Below, one piece after another: positions 22,680 to 34,500 of a stretch of 64,000 bases of DNA. Origin of the DNA: Cephalotrichum gorgonifer (Eukaryota > Ascomycota > Sordariomycetes > Microascales > Microascaceae). Position numbers and translations under genes: made by a program. Within the stretch, counting starts at the first letter, position 1, and each line of letters begins with the position of its first letter. The notes below the pieces were generated by a model that saw nothing but the letters and a program-made list of their open reading frames with translations, had not been told where the DNA came from and searched no databases. Where the stretch lies: NCBI GenBank assembly GCA_900312665.1, contig ONZQ02000004.1:2572693-2636692 (forward strand), read 5' to 3'.

Positions 22680-24307
22680 TCATTTCTCCACCTCCGGCTT
22701 CTGGCCGTATACCACATACCTGTCGCACCTAGTTAGCCGAGACTACAAAACGAGTCAATCATGGTTATCCGCAAACAAAAACTCACAATGTACCATATGC
22801 GTGGAACGCCCTCCCCTTCAACTCTTTCCGTACATTCGCCAGCAAAACCTCAGTCTCAGCCCGGGTATACCCCATCATGTCAAACATCTTCAGCGAGAAC
22901 GCCTCAAGCCCATCGAGCATCTGCACAAGATTCATCATCCCGATCTGCTTCAGTTCGGGGTCCTTTGCCCACGGGCCAAGGGGGATCTTGAATATCTCCT
23001 CGCGGATATTCACGAAGCCGGCCTTCTCAGCATAAGAGCGTAGCTTCGGGCCGGGGCAGGGGTCACGGTTGATGCTGACGAGGCCTTTGCTGAGGGCCCT
23101 GTTCCACTTGCGGAAGTGGGTGTCGTCCGTTAGGGTGCCGTCGTCGCTTCGGTAGTCGTCGTAGTCCTGGAATTCGACCCAGCCGCCGGGTTTCAGGTTC
23201 CTGAAGGGTAGTTAGCTCGGATGGGCTAGATCAGTGCGCTGAACGAAAAAGAGTGTTGGTACTTGTATATCGAACTAGCAAGGCCATTCCAATTGCCGAT
23301 ACTCGCGGCCATGCCCCGGCTCACGATGAAGTCGAAGCTGAAGGGGTATGTCCACTCACTCTCCACATCGTCGATTTGGAACTTGACATTTGGAGCCGTC
23401 CTTCACAGTGTCAGTGCAAGTTATCCCAGGGCTGAGCTAATACCGGGTGCCCTTAATATACTGCATACCAGGTGGGCTGAATAGGACTTAGATCACATCC
23501 GATAACCTGGGAAAGCCAATATTAGTCTGAGGTATATACAGCGCCTACTTCGAGCGTAGATGATCCTACCTGGGCACCGGGGAAAGAGTCCCCTAGCTCA
23601 ATAGCAACTGTATTTTCTTAGCATTCAACCCCATTATTGCGAGACCAAGCGGTTTCACTTACACGCTCCCGTTCCCGTCCCAACATCTAAAATATTCTGG
23701 ACCGATTCCTTATCAATTGGCGCAAGATATAACCCCTTGATAGTCTTGAGTACTATATGATGCATAACGTCAAGACGCTCGTTCTCGCGCTTCGGGCTAT
23801 TAGTATGCTAGTCTTATTATCTGGGCGCCCAGACCATTTTCTTACGTCGTCATTAGGGAACAAGTACGCTAGGCAGGGAAAGTCAGCAGGTATAAACCCA
23901 AGAAGCCTACAGGATTCACAACGTACACCCCTTCCGGTAGGCATGATACCGGCGTCCGTGCTCGACCGGGTAATCGAGAACGCTAGAGGAAAGCGAAGCG
24001 GTGAAGAAGGACCTGGCAGACAGGATGCTATAAGATAACAGTCTTATATCGATGCTGGCAAGAGATAGGGATGTCTCACAGTTATTCGTCGAAAGTTGGA
24101 TCGTCGACCTCTTCTCCCTGCGCAAGGTTGGGTGTCAATTCAAAGGGGCAAGTCTGGGTGCTAGGGGGCCAGACCCAGGCCATAATCCCAACCTACCTGG
24201 TCAATCTCAAGAGGTGCTACTACGCCAGATTCTGGCCTGGGCGAGGCCGCCGATTTGGGCGAAGCTGCGGAATCGGGCGAAGCCGCTGATTGAACTGTGT
24301 CAGCCAT
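22680..24307 (-). pseudogene. LaeA-like methyltransferase with in-frame stop
   Basis: Ten exons can be placed on the minus strand: 24307-24197, 24117-24080, 24012-23927, 23868-23846, 23807-23663, 23607-23570, 23506-23469, 23400-23263, 23200-22787, 22728-22680. They join in phase into 359 codons, the usual length for LaeA-like class I SAM-dependent methyltransferases. Seen: an Ala/Ser/Pro-repeat N-terminus, SLSSSVLDYPVEHGRRYHAY, SAM motif I LDVGTGTGA, IGCDLSPIQP, and the C-terminal VVYGQKPE. One codon is wrong: exon 2 reads TFDE then TAA (24084-24082) before continuing in phase. A C-to-T change of CAA would create exactly this stop and is RIP-like. The intron between exons 4 and 5 is only 38 nt, so that join is less sure. 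Related proteins modify secondary metabolism or development. Confidence 0.7.
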
Positions 24308-24812
24308 CTTCTGCGACCAGCTTGATCGATGGTTCCAGATCTGAAATTGGGTCGAATGATAGTCTAGGGCTGTGGATAAGGAACTTAGGGGTAGCGCGCC
24401 TTTAACTTGACCTTTATCTCGTCCGGCGGGGGCTATCCTTGGGGCGTGGGATGCTATTAGCCGGTGGTGCAGATGCTGCCCACAATGGTTAAGCGGCCCT
24501 CGCGGGATTGCCCGTAATACTACATAATACCGGGGATGTTAGGTCGCATTCCGGACGCCCCGCTCTCCTTTCAATAGAATTACGCATACTTTACACTCGA
24601 TGTATGCTCGAGCATTACCTTGGTCTGGCTTTGAACTTGTGATGGGAGGTTGTATTTAAGTATCCTGAAACGTCAGACCCCTCTCCTTCGTCGCACTGGT
24701 ACGACGTCTCTCGCAGGCTGAGCCACTGAATGGGCAAGATCAGGAGTCATCAGGTCTGGTTGACAACAAATTGGTAAGGTCACATATGCGCTCTTCCCAA
24801 CACTTACGACAC
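24308..24812. other. Intergenic between methyltransferase and gasdermin-like gene
   Basis: 505 bases, both flanking genes on the minus strand; presumably the methyltransferase promoter and the 3' flank of the gasdermin-like gene. No gene recognised. Confidence 0.4.
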
Positions 24813-25697
24813 TCAGATTTTCGTTGCAGGTGGAATAAACTCGCACACGCCGTCGCCATGGCGTACGTCGCCCCCATCTTCCAGCTCAACCGACTCAAGA
24901 CCCATGTCATCCCCCGTCACGTCGTCCTCGTCGAGTCCAAGGAAAACGATGGTCTCGGCGCCCTTTTCTGCGTGTAGTCCGTCTTCTGTTGCGTCGTCCC
25001 GGTTTCCAACCCCATAGAGTGCCCCCTCTAGATACGGCTGGTGAGTGGGCTGCACCCCCTTTCTGTATCGAATCTGCTGCAGCCGATAAGCAAAGACGAT
25101 GGGGGTCGTCTTGATCTCGAAATGCGACGACTGCTCGCCCCCCGCCGAGCGCTCGGCGGACGCTTTTCCGCCTAGTGGAAGGTCCGCGATGCTTCCGTCC
25201 GCGTTGGCGGACAGCTTCCCCTCGCTCTTCCTAACCGTCTTTTCCGTGAAGTCGACACCGTGGGCGATCTTGACGCCGGTGATCATATAGATTAGAGCCT
25301 CCTCCTCCTCGTCATCGTCTCGAAGAAGAAAACGCCGAACTTCCGGCTCTTTGAGGCTCGTCGTGATATAGTCGCTAGAAGGCACGAAAGTCCGAGTCTC
25401 AAGCCTGTCGAATTTGGCGACGCGGAGGACGTCGTCCTCTTTGGAGCCGCTAACCTCGAAGCCCATCCATTCGAGGAACTTGAGCCACAAGCTGGCCTTT
25501 GTCGTATTCTTCTCTTTCAGCTCTTCCTTGTAGTTCTCCTGGGATACGACGAAGATGGCGCTTTCCGGTATCGGCACGCGCTTTGTGGCCAGGCAGTATT
25601 CGGGGTTCTGCGGGTCGGTGATGATGCTGCCCAGAGACACAGGTCCATCGGGATGGCAGGTGTAGTTTGGAGCGGCAAAGTACGATTTAATTCCCAT
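24813..25697 (-). CDS. Gasdermin-like protein, probable cell-death effector
   Basis: Intronless, 294 residues. The sequence is beta-rich and has no signal peptide. It starts with YFAAPNYTCHPDGPVSLGSI, followed by an amphipathic region, a Trp/Phe helix (LWLKFLEWMGF), the strand pair ALIYMITGVKIAHG, a Gly/Ala/Ser-rich linker (about 160-200) and a strand reading IVFAYRLQQIRYRKG. An acidic tail of about 50 residues ends the protein. This order of strands and linkers is like the pore-forming domain of gasdermins, whose fungal members are about 250-300 residues with a short inhibitory C-terminal tail. The stronger argument is context: it is divergent from a subtilisin-NACHT-WD40 gene, the known partner arrangement in fungi. 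The family call is inference; a structure comparison would settle it. Confidence 0.6.
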   Translation of the reverse strand: MGIKSYFAAPNYTCHPDGPVSLGSIITDPQNPEYCLATKRVPIPESAIFVVSQENYKEELKEKNTTKASLWLKFLEWMGFEVSGSKEDDVLRVAKFDRLETRTFVPSSDYITTSLKEPEVRRFLLRDDDEEEEALIYMITGVKIAHGVDFTEKTVRKSEGKLSANADGSIADLPLGGKASAERSAGGEQSSHFEIKTTPIVFAYRLQQIRYRKGVQPTHQPYLEGALYGVGNRDDATEDGLHAEKGAETIVFLGLDEDDVTGDDMGLESVELEDGGDVRHGDGVCEFIPPATKI

Positions 25698-26083
25698 CTT
25701 TAGAAGCGCCGTCCTGTCTGATTTACGGTGGAACTTGGCTGCCCATCGTTATGTTATTTCTCGGCTGGTTCAACGTTATCTTGGGGCGCAGCTTCAGCTG
25801 CAAAATGAATCACGTGGGTGCGTCAGGGCAGGCCGTCGACCACCGGCCAATGATGATGTTGAATTCCGGCCTCTGAAAGCGTGGCCCGGTTCATCGTGCG
25901 GGGTCGGTCGAAGAGCCTCCGTATCGCAGACTCGCGTCTGAGAGATTTTGTATTGCTGAGTAAAAGACTCGCCCACGCCACTCATTGAATAAACTACCCG
26001 ACTGCACTGTAATGATTCTCAATATCTGCCGTCCATCACCAACAACCTCGACCAACGCCCTTGGTCACCAAGGTCATTTGTAG
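25698..26083. promoter_or_regulatory. Shared promoter of the gasdermin/NLR-like pair
   Basis: 386 bases separate the divergent starts, so both genes probably use one bidirectional promoter region. This would keep effector and receptor co-expressed and co-inherited. No specific binding site recognised. Confidence 0.5.
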
Positions 26084-29000
26084 ATGGCAGCACCTGCTCT
26101 TCCTCTTTCCGAGGACAAGCATCCTGACCACGGCACTCATTCGTCTTCGATAGACGTTGCTGGGGCAAGGCAGTGGCTGAAGAAGTTCGAGAACTCATGG
26201 AGGCCCTTGAATGGCCGTTATTCAAACCCTCGGAACCGACCCAAGGTGGCAATTCTGGACACCGGTATAAATCTGGCCCAGGTACCGAAATCGAGGATTA
26301 AGGGTCGAAAGAGCTTCCTGGGAAATGATGAGACCGGCTCCCACGATCGAGATGACGATGATGCCTTGGATGAGGATCCCACTCAGCACGGCAGTCACAT
26401 AGCTCGATGGATTCTGAGACTTGCGCCAATGGTGGATATCTATATAGCCAAGGTTGCTGGGGTCAAGGGATCCTCGGTCAACCCGGCCGGCGCCGCCAAG
26501 GTGAGCAACGCGTCTTCACGGCTAGATATTGCCCTTGACATGCGAGTACTCATAGACCCACATCCTAGGCAATCTTATATGCTTCCCAGCAATGGAAAGT
26601 TCATATAATCACCATGTCATGGGGGTTTAGCGAGTCCCACCCCGTCCTCGAAAGTGCTATTCTTAGCGCGGCCGAGCAGAACATCATCATGTTCGTTGCA
26701 GCTTCGAATGACGGTGCCAATAGGGGAAAGGGAGATCGCATTCCCTTCCCGGCACGACTCCCTCAGGTCATTTGCATCAACGCGTCCGACGGATATGGAA
26801 ACCCGTCCAGGTTTAACCCCCCGCCAAACGAGGACGACTTCAACTTTATGACGCTAGGGGAGGCGATCCAGACGTCGGACCCGGACAAAGACAGTCACAA
26901 GTCGCTCGGCAGCAAACAGACTGGAACATCGTTCGCGGCGCCCGGTGCCGCGGCCATTGCCGCGCTTCTAATCGAGTTCGCCAAGCAAGACCCTTTGCGC
27001 AAGGACAAGGCGCTCCTCAGGGAAGTTACCACTATGGAAGGCGTGATCAAGCTCTTTGCCGGGATGAGCGAAGATCCGGTCCTTGGCTATCGTTATCTGC
27101 GGCCCTGGGATCTGGTCTGGTGCGAGGAACGGTCCGACCGCCATGACTGCCGGAGCTGTCGCATGGCTGCTGAGAAAAATGTCAGGAAGCTACTCGCGGG
27201 ACGGGTGCCTATACCGAACCTGGCGCTGGTACCAAATCTGCCGCACTCGCCCGAAGCAGAATTCGACTCTCTGATGAACGAAGCCAAGGGAATGTGCATA
27301 GAGGGGACCCGAGAAAAGGCCCTCCACGACATCATGTCCTGGATAGAAGATCCGAATGGAGAGCTTGTCGGCTGGATTGTTGGAAGAGCTGGAGTCGGCA
27401 AGTCGGCGATAGCGGGGACAATATGCTCTCGGTTATACGCCAACAACCGTCTGGGGGGCACATATTTCTTCTCTCTCAATTACCGCAAGGCGGATGAGGC
27501 GTTCCTTTTCGTGACAAGCATCGCGTATCAGCTTGCCAGGTACATCCCCGGCTTCGCGCGAGAGATCTCATCGGTTCTCAAGGAGGACCCTGACCTGGCA
27601 CTGCCCAAAAAGGGTCTCTTAAGCCAGTGGGAAAAGCTTGTGATTAAGCCCATCCAGTCAAGCAACCTCAAGCTCGTCTTCGTCATCGATGCACTTGACG
27701 AATGTGCCAAGGCCAGTCCTATACTCCCACTCCTAAAGAAACTAGAAGGTTCCGGTCTCCGAGAAAAGCTACGTGTCCTCGTCAGCAGCAAGCCCAGCAC
27801 TCTGGTGGACAGCGGGTTTCGAGTCCTGACCCAAGCCCCTCGCCGTTTTGACCTAGACTCAGTCTCGGCTCCGACAGTGGAGGCGGACATCTCCAAGATG
27901 ATCCGCCACGATCTTGGAATGACGAAGGAGCGCTTGGAGGGGTTCTCGTCCACCGATTTCATAAACGAGGAGACCGTCGGAAGGCTCGCAAAGAAAAGCT
28001 CCGGCGTCTTCCTCTGGGCGAAAGTCGCTTGCAGATACATCGACGGCGGGGAGGATATCGGTAATCTCTCTACACTGCCTGAAGAACGACTGGAGATAGT
28101 TTTAGACGATTGGAAATGTGAAGGTCTTAGCGCTCTGTACCTTGAAATCATGGAGAATGCTGTGAAAGGCCCTGACAGGGACATACTTGTCCGGCAGGTT
28201 CGGCACGTGCTCGAAGTCATCATCGCTCTATTCGTCCCACTCCCACTGAATGATCTCACCGCATTCTGCCCGGACCTGAAGTCCCAACTCGTCAAGCACA
28301 GACTCTACGGCTTGCGGTCCGTTCTGATCGTGCCGGCGGCTCCGGAGGAACCAGTCGAAGTGTTTCATGGGAGCTTCCGGTCGTTTCTAATTGAAGAGAA
28401 ACACGATGACTTCGGCATCTCTCCCGGGATCGCCCACCGCCACATGTTCCGCCGGAGCTTCAATGCCCTGACGGCCACCGGTGATAGCCCGCTCCACAGA
28501 GACGTCTGCAACTTTCGGGATCCCGCCATCAACGCCGACGAAGTGAGTCAGGGTGTTGTGAAGCAGCACGTTCCACCTACTCTACAGTACGCTTGCAGAT
28601 TCTGGACTTCTCATCTTGAAAATGTCGATTCACTTGAGACGAGAAATGCCTACCTTCAGGACGATGGTCCCATCCATGTATTCCTGCGACAGCATCTTCT
28701 CCATTGGCTTGAAGCCCTCTCCTTGATCAGGCAAACACACGACGCCATTCTTGCTATTGGCGGCCTCAACAGACTCTTAATGGTAAGATTGTTCGGTCCT
28801 AGTAAGTACAGGTGTCTATAGAAAGGGCTGTTGTGGACTAACCTGGTCCTGGCCGGATTTGCAGAAACAAGACCAAGGATGTTCGAACCTGCAACGTTTC
28901 GTGTATGATTCTCGAAGGTTCACGCTGTACTACATAGGATCAACAGAAAAATATCCACTCCAACTATATACCTCGGCTCTCATCTTCACTCCGGCGGATA

Positions 29001-31336
29001 CAACAGTGGCAAAAGCCTTCGAGGAGCAGAAACCCCGATGGCTCAAAACCAATTTGTCTGATGGGAGGCATAAACTTCAGTCTTTAGAGACTCCTGATGC
29101 AGTCAATAAAGTCTATATTTCCCGAAATTCTACGTTTCTCGCATCGAGCGGGGGAAACATCATCGGAGTGTGGGACCCAGAGACAGGTAAATGCCTCCGC
29201 ACCATGGAGCACAGCCGGGTCACCGACATCTTAATCAGCCCCGATTCAAAACTTCTCGTCTCGAGGATCGCAACAAGCATAATGTGGGGAACTACCACCG
29301 GTCAAAGGCTGCCCATTCCATCAATCAATCGCGCCATCAAGGTGTGGGATGTTGAAGCTGGTTGCTGTGTGCATGAGCTCATGGGAGGCTGGGAATCCGT
29401 CAGCTCCTTCGCCATTTCAAGCGACTCAAAGCTTCTAGCCTCCGTTTCGGATGATGCAATCATTCGTATTTGGTCCCTCGACTCAGGGACATGTGTCAAG
29501 AGGCTACCGGGATTTAAAAGGGGTATTAACTCGGTCGACAAGACTTGGGTCGCTTTTTCGCGAGATTCAAGGTCGCTCGTGGCAGGCTCATATGGCGACC
29601 GCGTCGTAATATGGGGCCAGGTCTCAGATAAGTGGAAGCTCGTATTTGAGAGCGCACGGCACAATACCTCCGCTGTTTCCTTTTCTCATGACGGAGAGAG
29701 CTTCGCCATTGTCTCGGCGAACGACCCTGACACAGTTGTGGTTCGTAGCATGACAACAGGAGACTGTCTTCGATCCTACCAAGGGAACGGTGACGGGGTC
29801 GATGTGTTGGCTTTCTCCGACTACGATTCGGTACTTGGCTTCACGTCAAATAACGAATACCACGGCCGTCATATCATCCATGTGCGCAGTCCAACGGCCG
29901 GCGGGTTGAACTTGAATCTCCGCTCCACGCACCGACAGACGCAACTCACTTTCAGCCCGAGCTCTAAAATCCTTGCGGCCACTTCGGGTTGGAACTCTGT
30001 GGACATTTGGGACTTGTCGACAAGGAAAGTCGTTTGGGGTGTTAACTATGCTAAAGGCACATCAATTTCGTCTTTCGCTCTCTCCCGTGACTGGCGGCTG
30101 CTCTTCTCCGCATCTGGCACAAGGACGATCAAAGTATGGGACACAGGAGAACCTGTAGCTTTATCAAACAGCGTCGCGTCGCAGTCGGGCCAGTCACAGG
30201 CGTTGTCCACGTCCATCTTCTCGTCAGCAAAGAAGACGCTACGAGGTTTGGTTTCATCGACAGGTAACGCCTCCGAGAATACTAGCTGTCACGACAAGCC
30301 CGTGGATTCTTTGAGGTTTAGTCCTGAGGGTGATGTGGTAATATCAACCTCGGCCGACCGATCTGTCAAATTCTTCCATTCCATCACCGGGCAGTGCTTC
30401 AAAACGCTGCGTGGTGACGACTACAAATGGTTCAACTACGGCACGACCTTCTCGCATGATTTGAGGCTTCTAGCCTGGCCCTCCGAAGACTGCACTATCA
30501 ACATAATAGATACCCCAACCGCAAAGAGTTATGGAAACTCTATCAAAGTATACGACAACATACGATCCTTGGCCATCTCCTACAGTTCGCGCCTGCTCGC
30601 TGTTACGAGACAGTATAAGTTCATCGAGATCTGGGACTTGTCGAAACCTGCTTCACTGGCAAGTAAGGCATGCGGGGAAGCAATTGAGGGCGCCATTTTC
30701 TCATGGAAAGATAGGCTTGTGGCGTTTTCGTCTGGAGACACAGTATACGTCTGGGACTGGAGAGCTAGGAAGTCTCTATCGGTACAAAGTGCCGGTGGAC
30801 TCGTTGCTTTCTCACACGACGAGACGTTGGTAGCGTCCGTAGACGGATCCGACCGGTCTATACGTATACTGAGCACCACTACGGGAGATTGTTCCAGTAC
30901 CCTGCCTCGTCGCGGCAGAGGCGTTCAAGCTCTTGCCTTTTCCCACGATTCTCGTCAACTAGCAATCTCGGATGACCAGACGGTCCAGATATGGCGTATT
31001 GCTGGTTCCGAATGTGTTTGGACGTTTCAAATGGGAAGACCTGTAATAGATCTTGTTTTCGAGGCGAGCGGCGCGCAATTGAAGACTGAGATTGGGGCTA
31101 TAAGCCTTGGAGTCCTGTCGGGTAAGAATCCTATGAATGGCCAGTCGGTGGAAGGGGTTCCTCGGCGGGGATACGGTCTCAGCTCAGATGGTAAATGGAT
31201 TATGAGGGACTCGGATAGGCTGCTTTTGCTTCCTGTCGAGTTCTGCGCCACGTGCTTTGCCGCCATGTCTTCGAGGGTTGCAGTTGGGTGCAAGTCGGGA
31301 GAGGTCCTGATATTTGACTTTGATGATTATACCTGA
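26084..31336 (+). CDS. Subtilisin-NACHT-WD40 NLR-like receptor
   Basis: Three exons: 26084-26500, 26569-28782, 28865-31336; 1700 residues; both introns phase 0 with GTGAGC and GTAAGA donors. N-terminal peptidase S8 domain: Asp59 in VAILDTGIN, His102 in HGSHIA, Asn186 in AASNDG, Ser260 in GTSFAAPG, so the catalytic set is complete. A linker (YRYLRPWDL) leads to the NACHT NTPase: P-loop GRAGVGKS at 411-418 and Walker B VFVIDALDEC at 509-518. From about 945 to the end run degenerate WD40 repeats forming one or two propellers. The plan is that of fungal NOD-like receptors: WD40 senses, NACHT oligomerises, the protease executes. The likely substrate is the gasdermin-like neighbour, by analogy with known fungal pairs. 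Reading the exons as three separate genes would be wrong. Confidence 0.9.
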
Positions 31337-31518
31337 AACAGGCTTTTCATACGAGTGCATTAAGTAGGATGCCAGCGGAAACACCTTTCACGGACAATGG
31401 ACAAGGTCACCAATTTGCAATATAGAGAGGTGAATTTAAATCTTCATGGATGTGGACAAGAGGTGAACATCGGGCGTCTTTCTGGTGTGTCAGTAGAGTA
31501 TAGAGCCCAAGACAATTC

Positions 31519-34500
31519 CTACACATTGCATAACGCTTCCAGGACGAAACTCTGGCCCATAAGCAGGTTGCTTGGATCAGATTCCAATAACAACACGACA
31601 GGGAGGCACTGACTAGCCACTGATCTCCCGTCCTCCTCTTGAGCCCCCAAGCTGTCCTGACAAGCATATGTAAGCGAGAGCTGGAACACAAAGTGACTGG
31701 TCGTCCAGCTCAGTGGGAAGATGATCGGTAGTTCTCCGCCAGAGATCCCCGTGCTAGGTCGCGCAACCAGATGTTGATGCCGCGCCAGGTTTAGAGCTGC
31801 CTTGAAAACAGCCTCACAAAGCTGGGATGGCCTCCCTCCCGGAGTAGGCCATAACAAGGAGGCGAGGTAAATTCCGTGGTGGTAGTTCAACTGGCCCCAC
31901 GACGATAATACCAATGTGCTTTCGTCATCTGGCAGCGTTGCGAGTAGATCCTTCACCTGGACGAACCAGCCATCCAATCTACGGCGATATTCACGGCAAT
32001 TGTCGGAAGGATTATTTGCTCTTTGGCGAGATGGCCCACGGCTCGAGGTATGTCTGAGAATCGCGTTATGGATTTGCATCCGCCCAAATGCTATAATATA
32101 AGACAGAGTTGATATTCTTTCATCAAGTCCTTTGCCGGTATTCTCTGTGAGTTCCTAAAGACAAGTTAGCTTAAGTCGATGCACCTGATTGATGATCATA
32201 CCTGGCGAAGGTCGTCACCAATAGTGAGCAAGCTTGGTCGCCCAAACGCGATGGATACGTGACTAGGGATGAATATGTAAGCGATCGAACTTTGATACCT
32301 AAGTTTCAAGAAGGGAAGAATACCTTTCTAATGTGTAAAGTGTCCTTGTTAGAGTGCAAAGAATGTCGCGGTACTCCCCCTGCTCCATCAATGGTCGGTG
32401 CGACAAGTCGAAGAAGTGCCGGATGGCATAGCCGAGATGTCGCCACAAGTCCCCAGACTCGGGGCTGAGGACCAGAAAAACGCATATCAGCAGCGTTTTC
32501 TGAAGCAGTACGATATTGTCTAGCAGGGAGGAGTGATCACAGCTCGTGGTGCTTATCAATGACGTTGCCTTGCTAAACCACGAGCACGCCCGAGCCGCGA
32601 GTGAGGGGTCATTTCTCTTGCTAATGAGAGCCGCGATGGCAATGACGAGGTAGAATAAGTCATGTGTAGGACTAGAATGCCCTTCGCCGTCGCTTCCGTA
32701 TGTCTGAGAGAGTATCCGGTCTAATGCTGTCGGTTGTAAAACTGGGAAGAAGACATTTGTAGACCGAGAAAAGATTCGGAAGAGACTGGTCGCCTGTGAT
32801 ACAGGCGGAAGCGCGGCGTCAGAAGACAGAGGAAGGTTTGAAGCGGGGCCAGCAAGTTGGATGGCCGCTCGCAGAGTCTGAGGGATCTCGGCCGCTTTCA
32901 CATGGCTCAGGCACCTGCGGAGACACTCTGGTGCGCTCCACGGACCAAAAAATACAAAAGAATGGATACGTTCGCGTAACGAAGAGGTGTCTGAACTCTG
33001 AACACTTCCGCGTAGACTTAATAACACCGTCTTCTCTGAGGTCGTCGATTGTATCGGATGAGATGGCATGCAAGACGTAGTCTTCATATCAAGCAACTTG
33101 ACTTTCTCAACAAGAGAGCTGATACGCCTGTGCTTCTGATCATCAGTGCTCATCCATATCTACGCTATGTTCATAGGTACGTACCGTAGAGAGACATTTT
33201 GCCCCATGATAGGATCGTAGATGACACATTCACGAGAGGCACGAAGACATGCTCCACAGGCGGGTAGGTGTTGGTCGCACTTGATATGACGATCTCTGCA
33301 ATAGCTACACGCAGGTATAGCAGCGAGAATTTTGTCAAGTTCGGCGCTTGAGTCAGGGCCATTGATAGGAGTGTTCTCTGGCTCCGGCTGTATACGCCGC
33401 GGTGGCTCCGGGGTGGTGGCAGGCACCGGGTTCGAGAGTGCAAAGTTCGCGTCATCGGTATTAGGATCATCGTTGATAAAAGCGTGCCACCAGCTATCGT
33501 CGCTGAGAAGGTCATCGCTCGTATGCGACGGGGGTGTTGACTCGTCCTGAGGTGGTAATTGGATATTCCTGTGATGGATGCTGTGGATCCGCCTCTGAGT
33601 CACCAAGCAGTCAAGTTCCTTCAGGACATTGATGTCGTATGCATTGCCGCTACGGCCGAGGGGATTCCGGGAGCTTGTGTCGATGAGCTCCTTGTTATAG
33701 TGTGCGGTGTCGGATAGGGCAGGCCACCTCTTCGCAAGCATATCCTACACGAAAATGTGAGTCTTCTTCTGGCATCTAGCAAAGTGTCAATTCCGCATAT
33801 TGCTCTCGGACACGTACAAACAACTTCGAAAGCGCCTCCAGCGCCTTTTGTACTACCTCAATCATGGATGCGTGAGATAATTCGCTGGCGTGGTTACGAA
33901 GCGCGTATAGCATAACCATGCCAGCCTGAAAGGAGCTATTGGCGATTTCGAAAGCGAGAACAAGCCCTCCCGCCTGTGCCAAGTTGATGTATGAGTCGAT
34001 AAGCTGTATAGATGCCGTCACCGTGTTGAGCAGAGACGACTCGGACACAGCAATATTTCTCGAAGACGGGCGGTACAGCAGCACTCGACACTGTTGAGTC
34101 GCGGCGATGAGCCAGGAGGCAGTCGGACAATCCGAGGCTACCTTTTCGGCAAGCATTTGGATCCGGTCCGCTGTTGTCTGAACCCATGAAGCATATGATT
34201 CTATATCGTCAGGAAGAGGGTGGTCGAAAAACTGTATGGCGTGTATCTCGGATTGTAAGATCCGGAGTCGGCAGTGTATAAGGAACTGCCTGGCCATCTT
34301 ATCACGCGGTTCTTGGCGTAATGACTCCTTCAGATCTGCGTGGGGACTGCCGCCGTCGTACGGGAGTCGCGTCGTTATGTGCTGGTCGCTAAGGGCGACA
34401 GGACATCCAGCGGAAATTGCCACTGTCCTGTCAAGTTGATATACCTAAGCCAGTCAGCTATACGTCCCAGAATCCCAGTATACAACGAACCCACCAGCCA

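Noticed and set aside
26084..26608. Separate small subtilisin gene ending at 26608
   Set aside because: A GTGAGC donor at 26501 and TAG acceptor ending at 26568 join it in phase to the next frame, restoring the protease between His and Ser motifs; it is one multidomain gene.
27528..28295. 255-codon antisense frame in the NLR-like gene
   Set aside because: Ser/Arg-rich shadow frame opposite the NACHT coding sequence.
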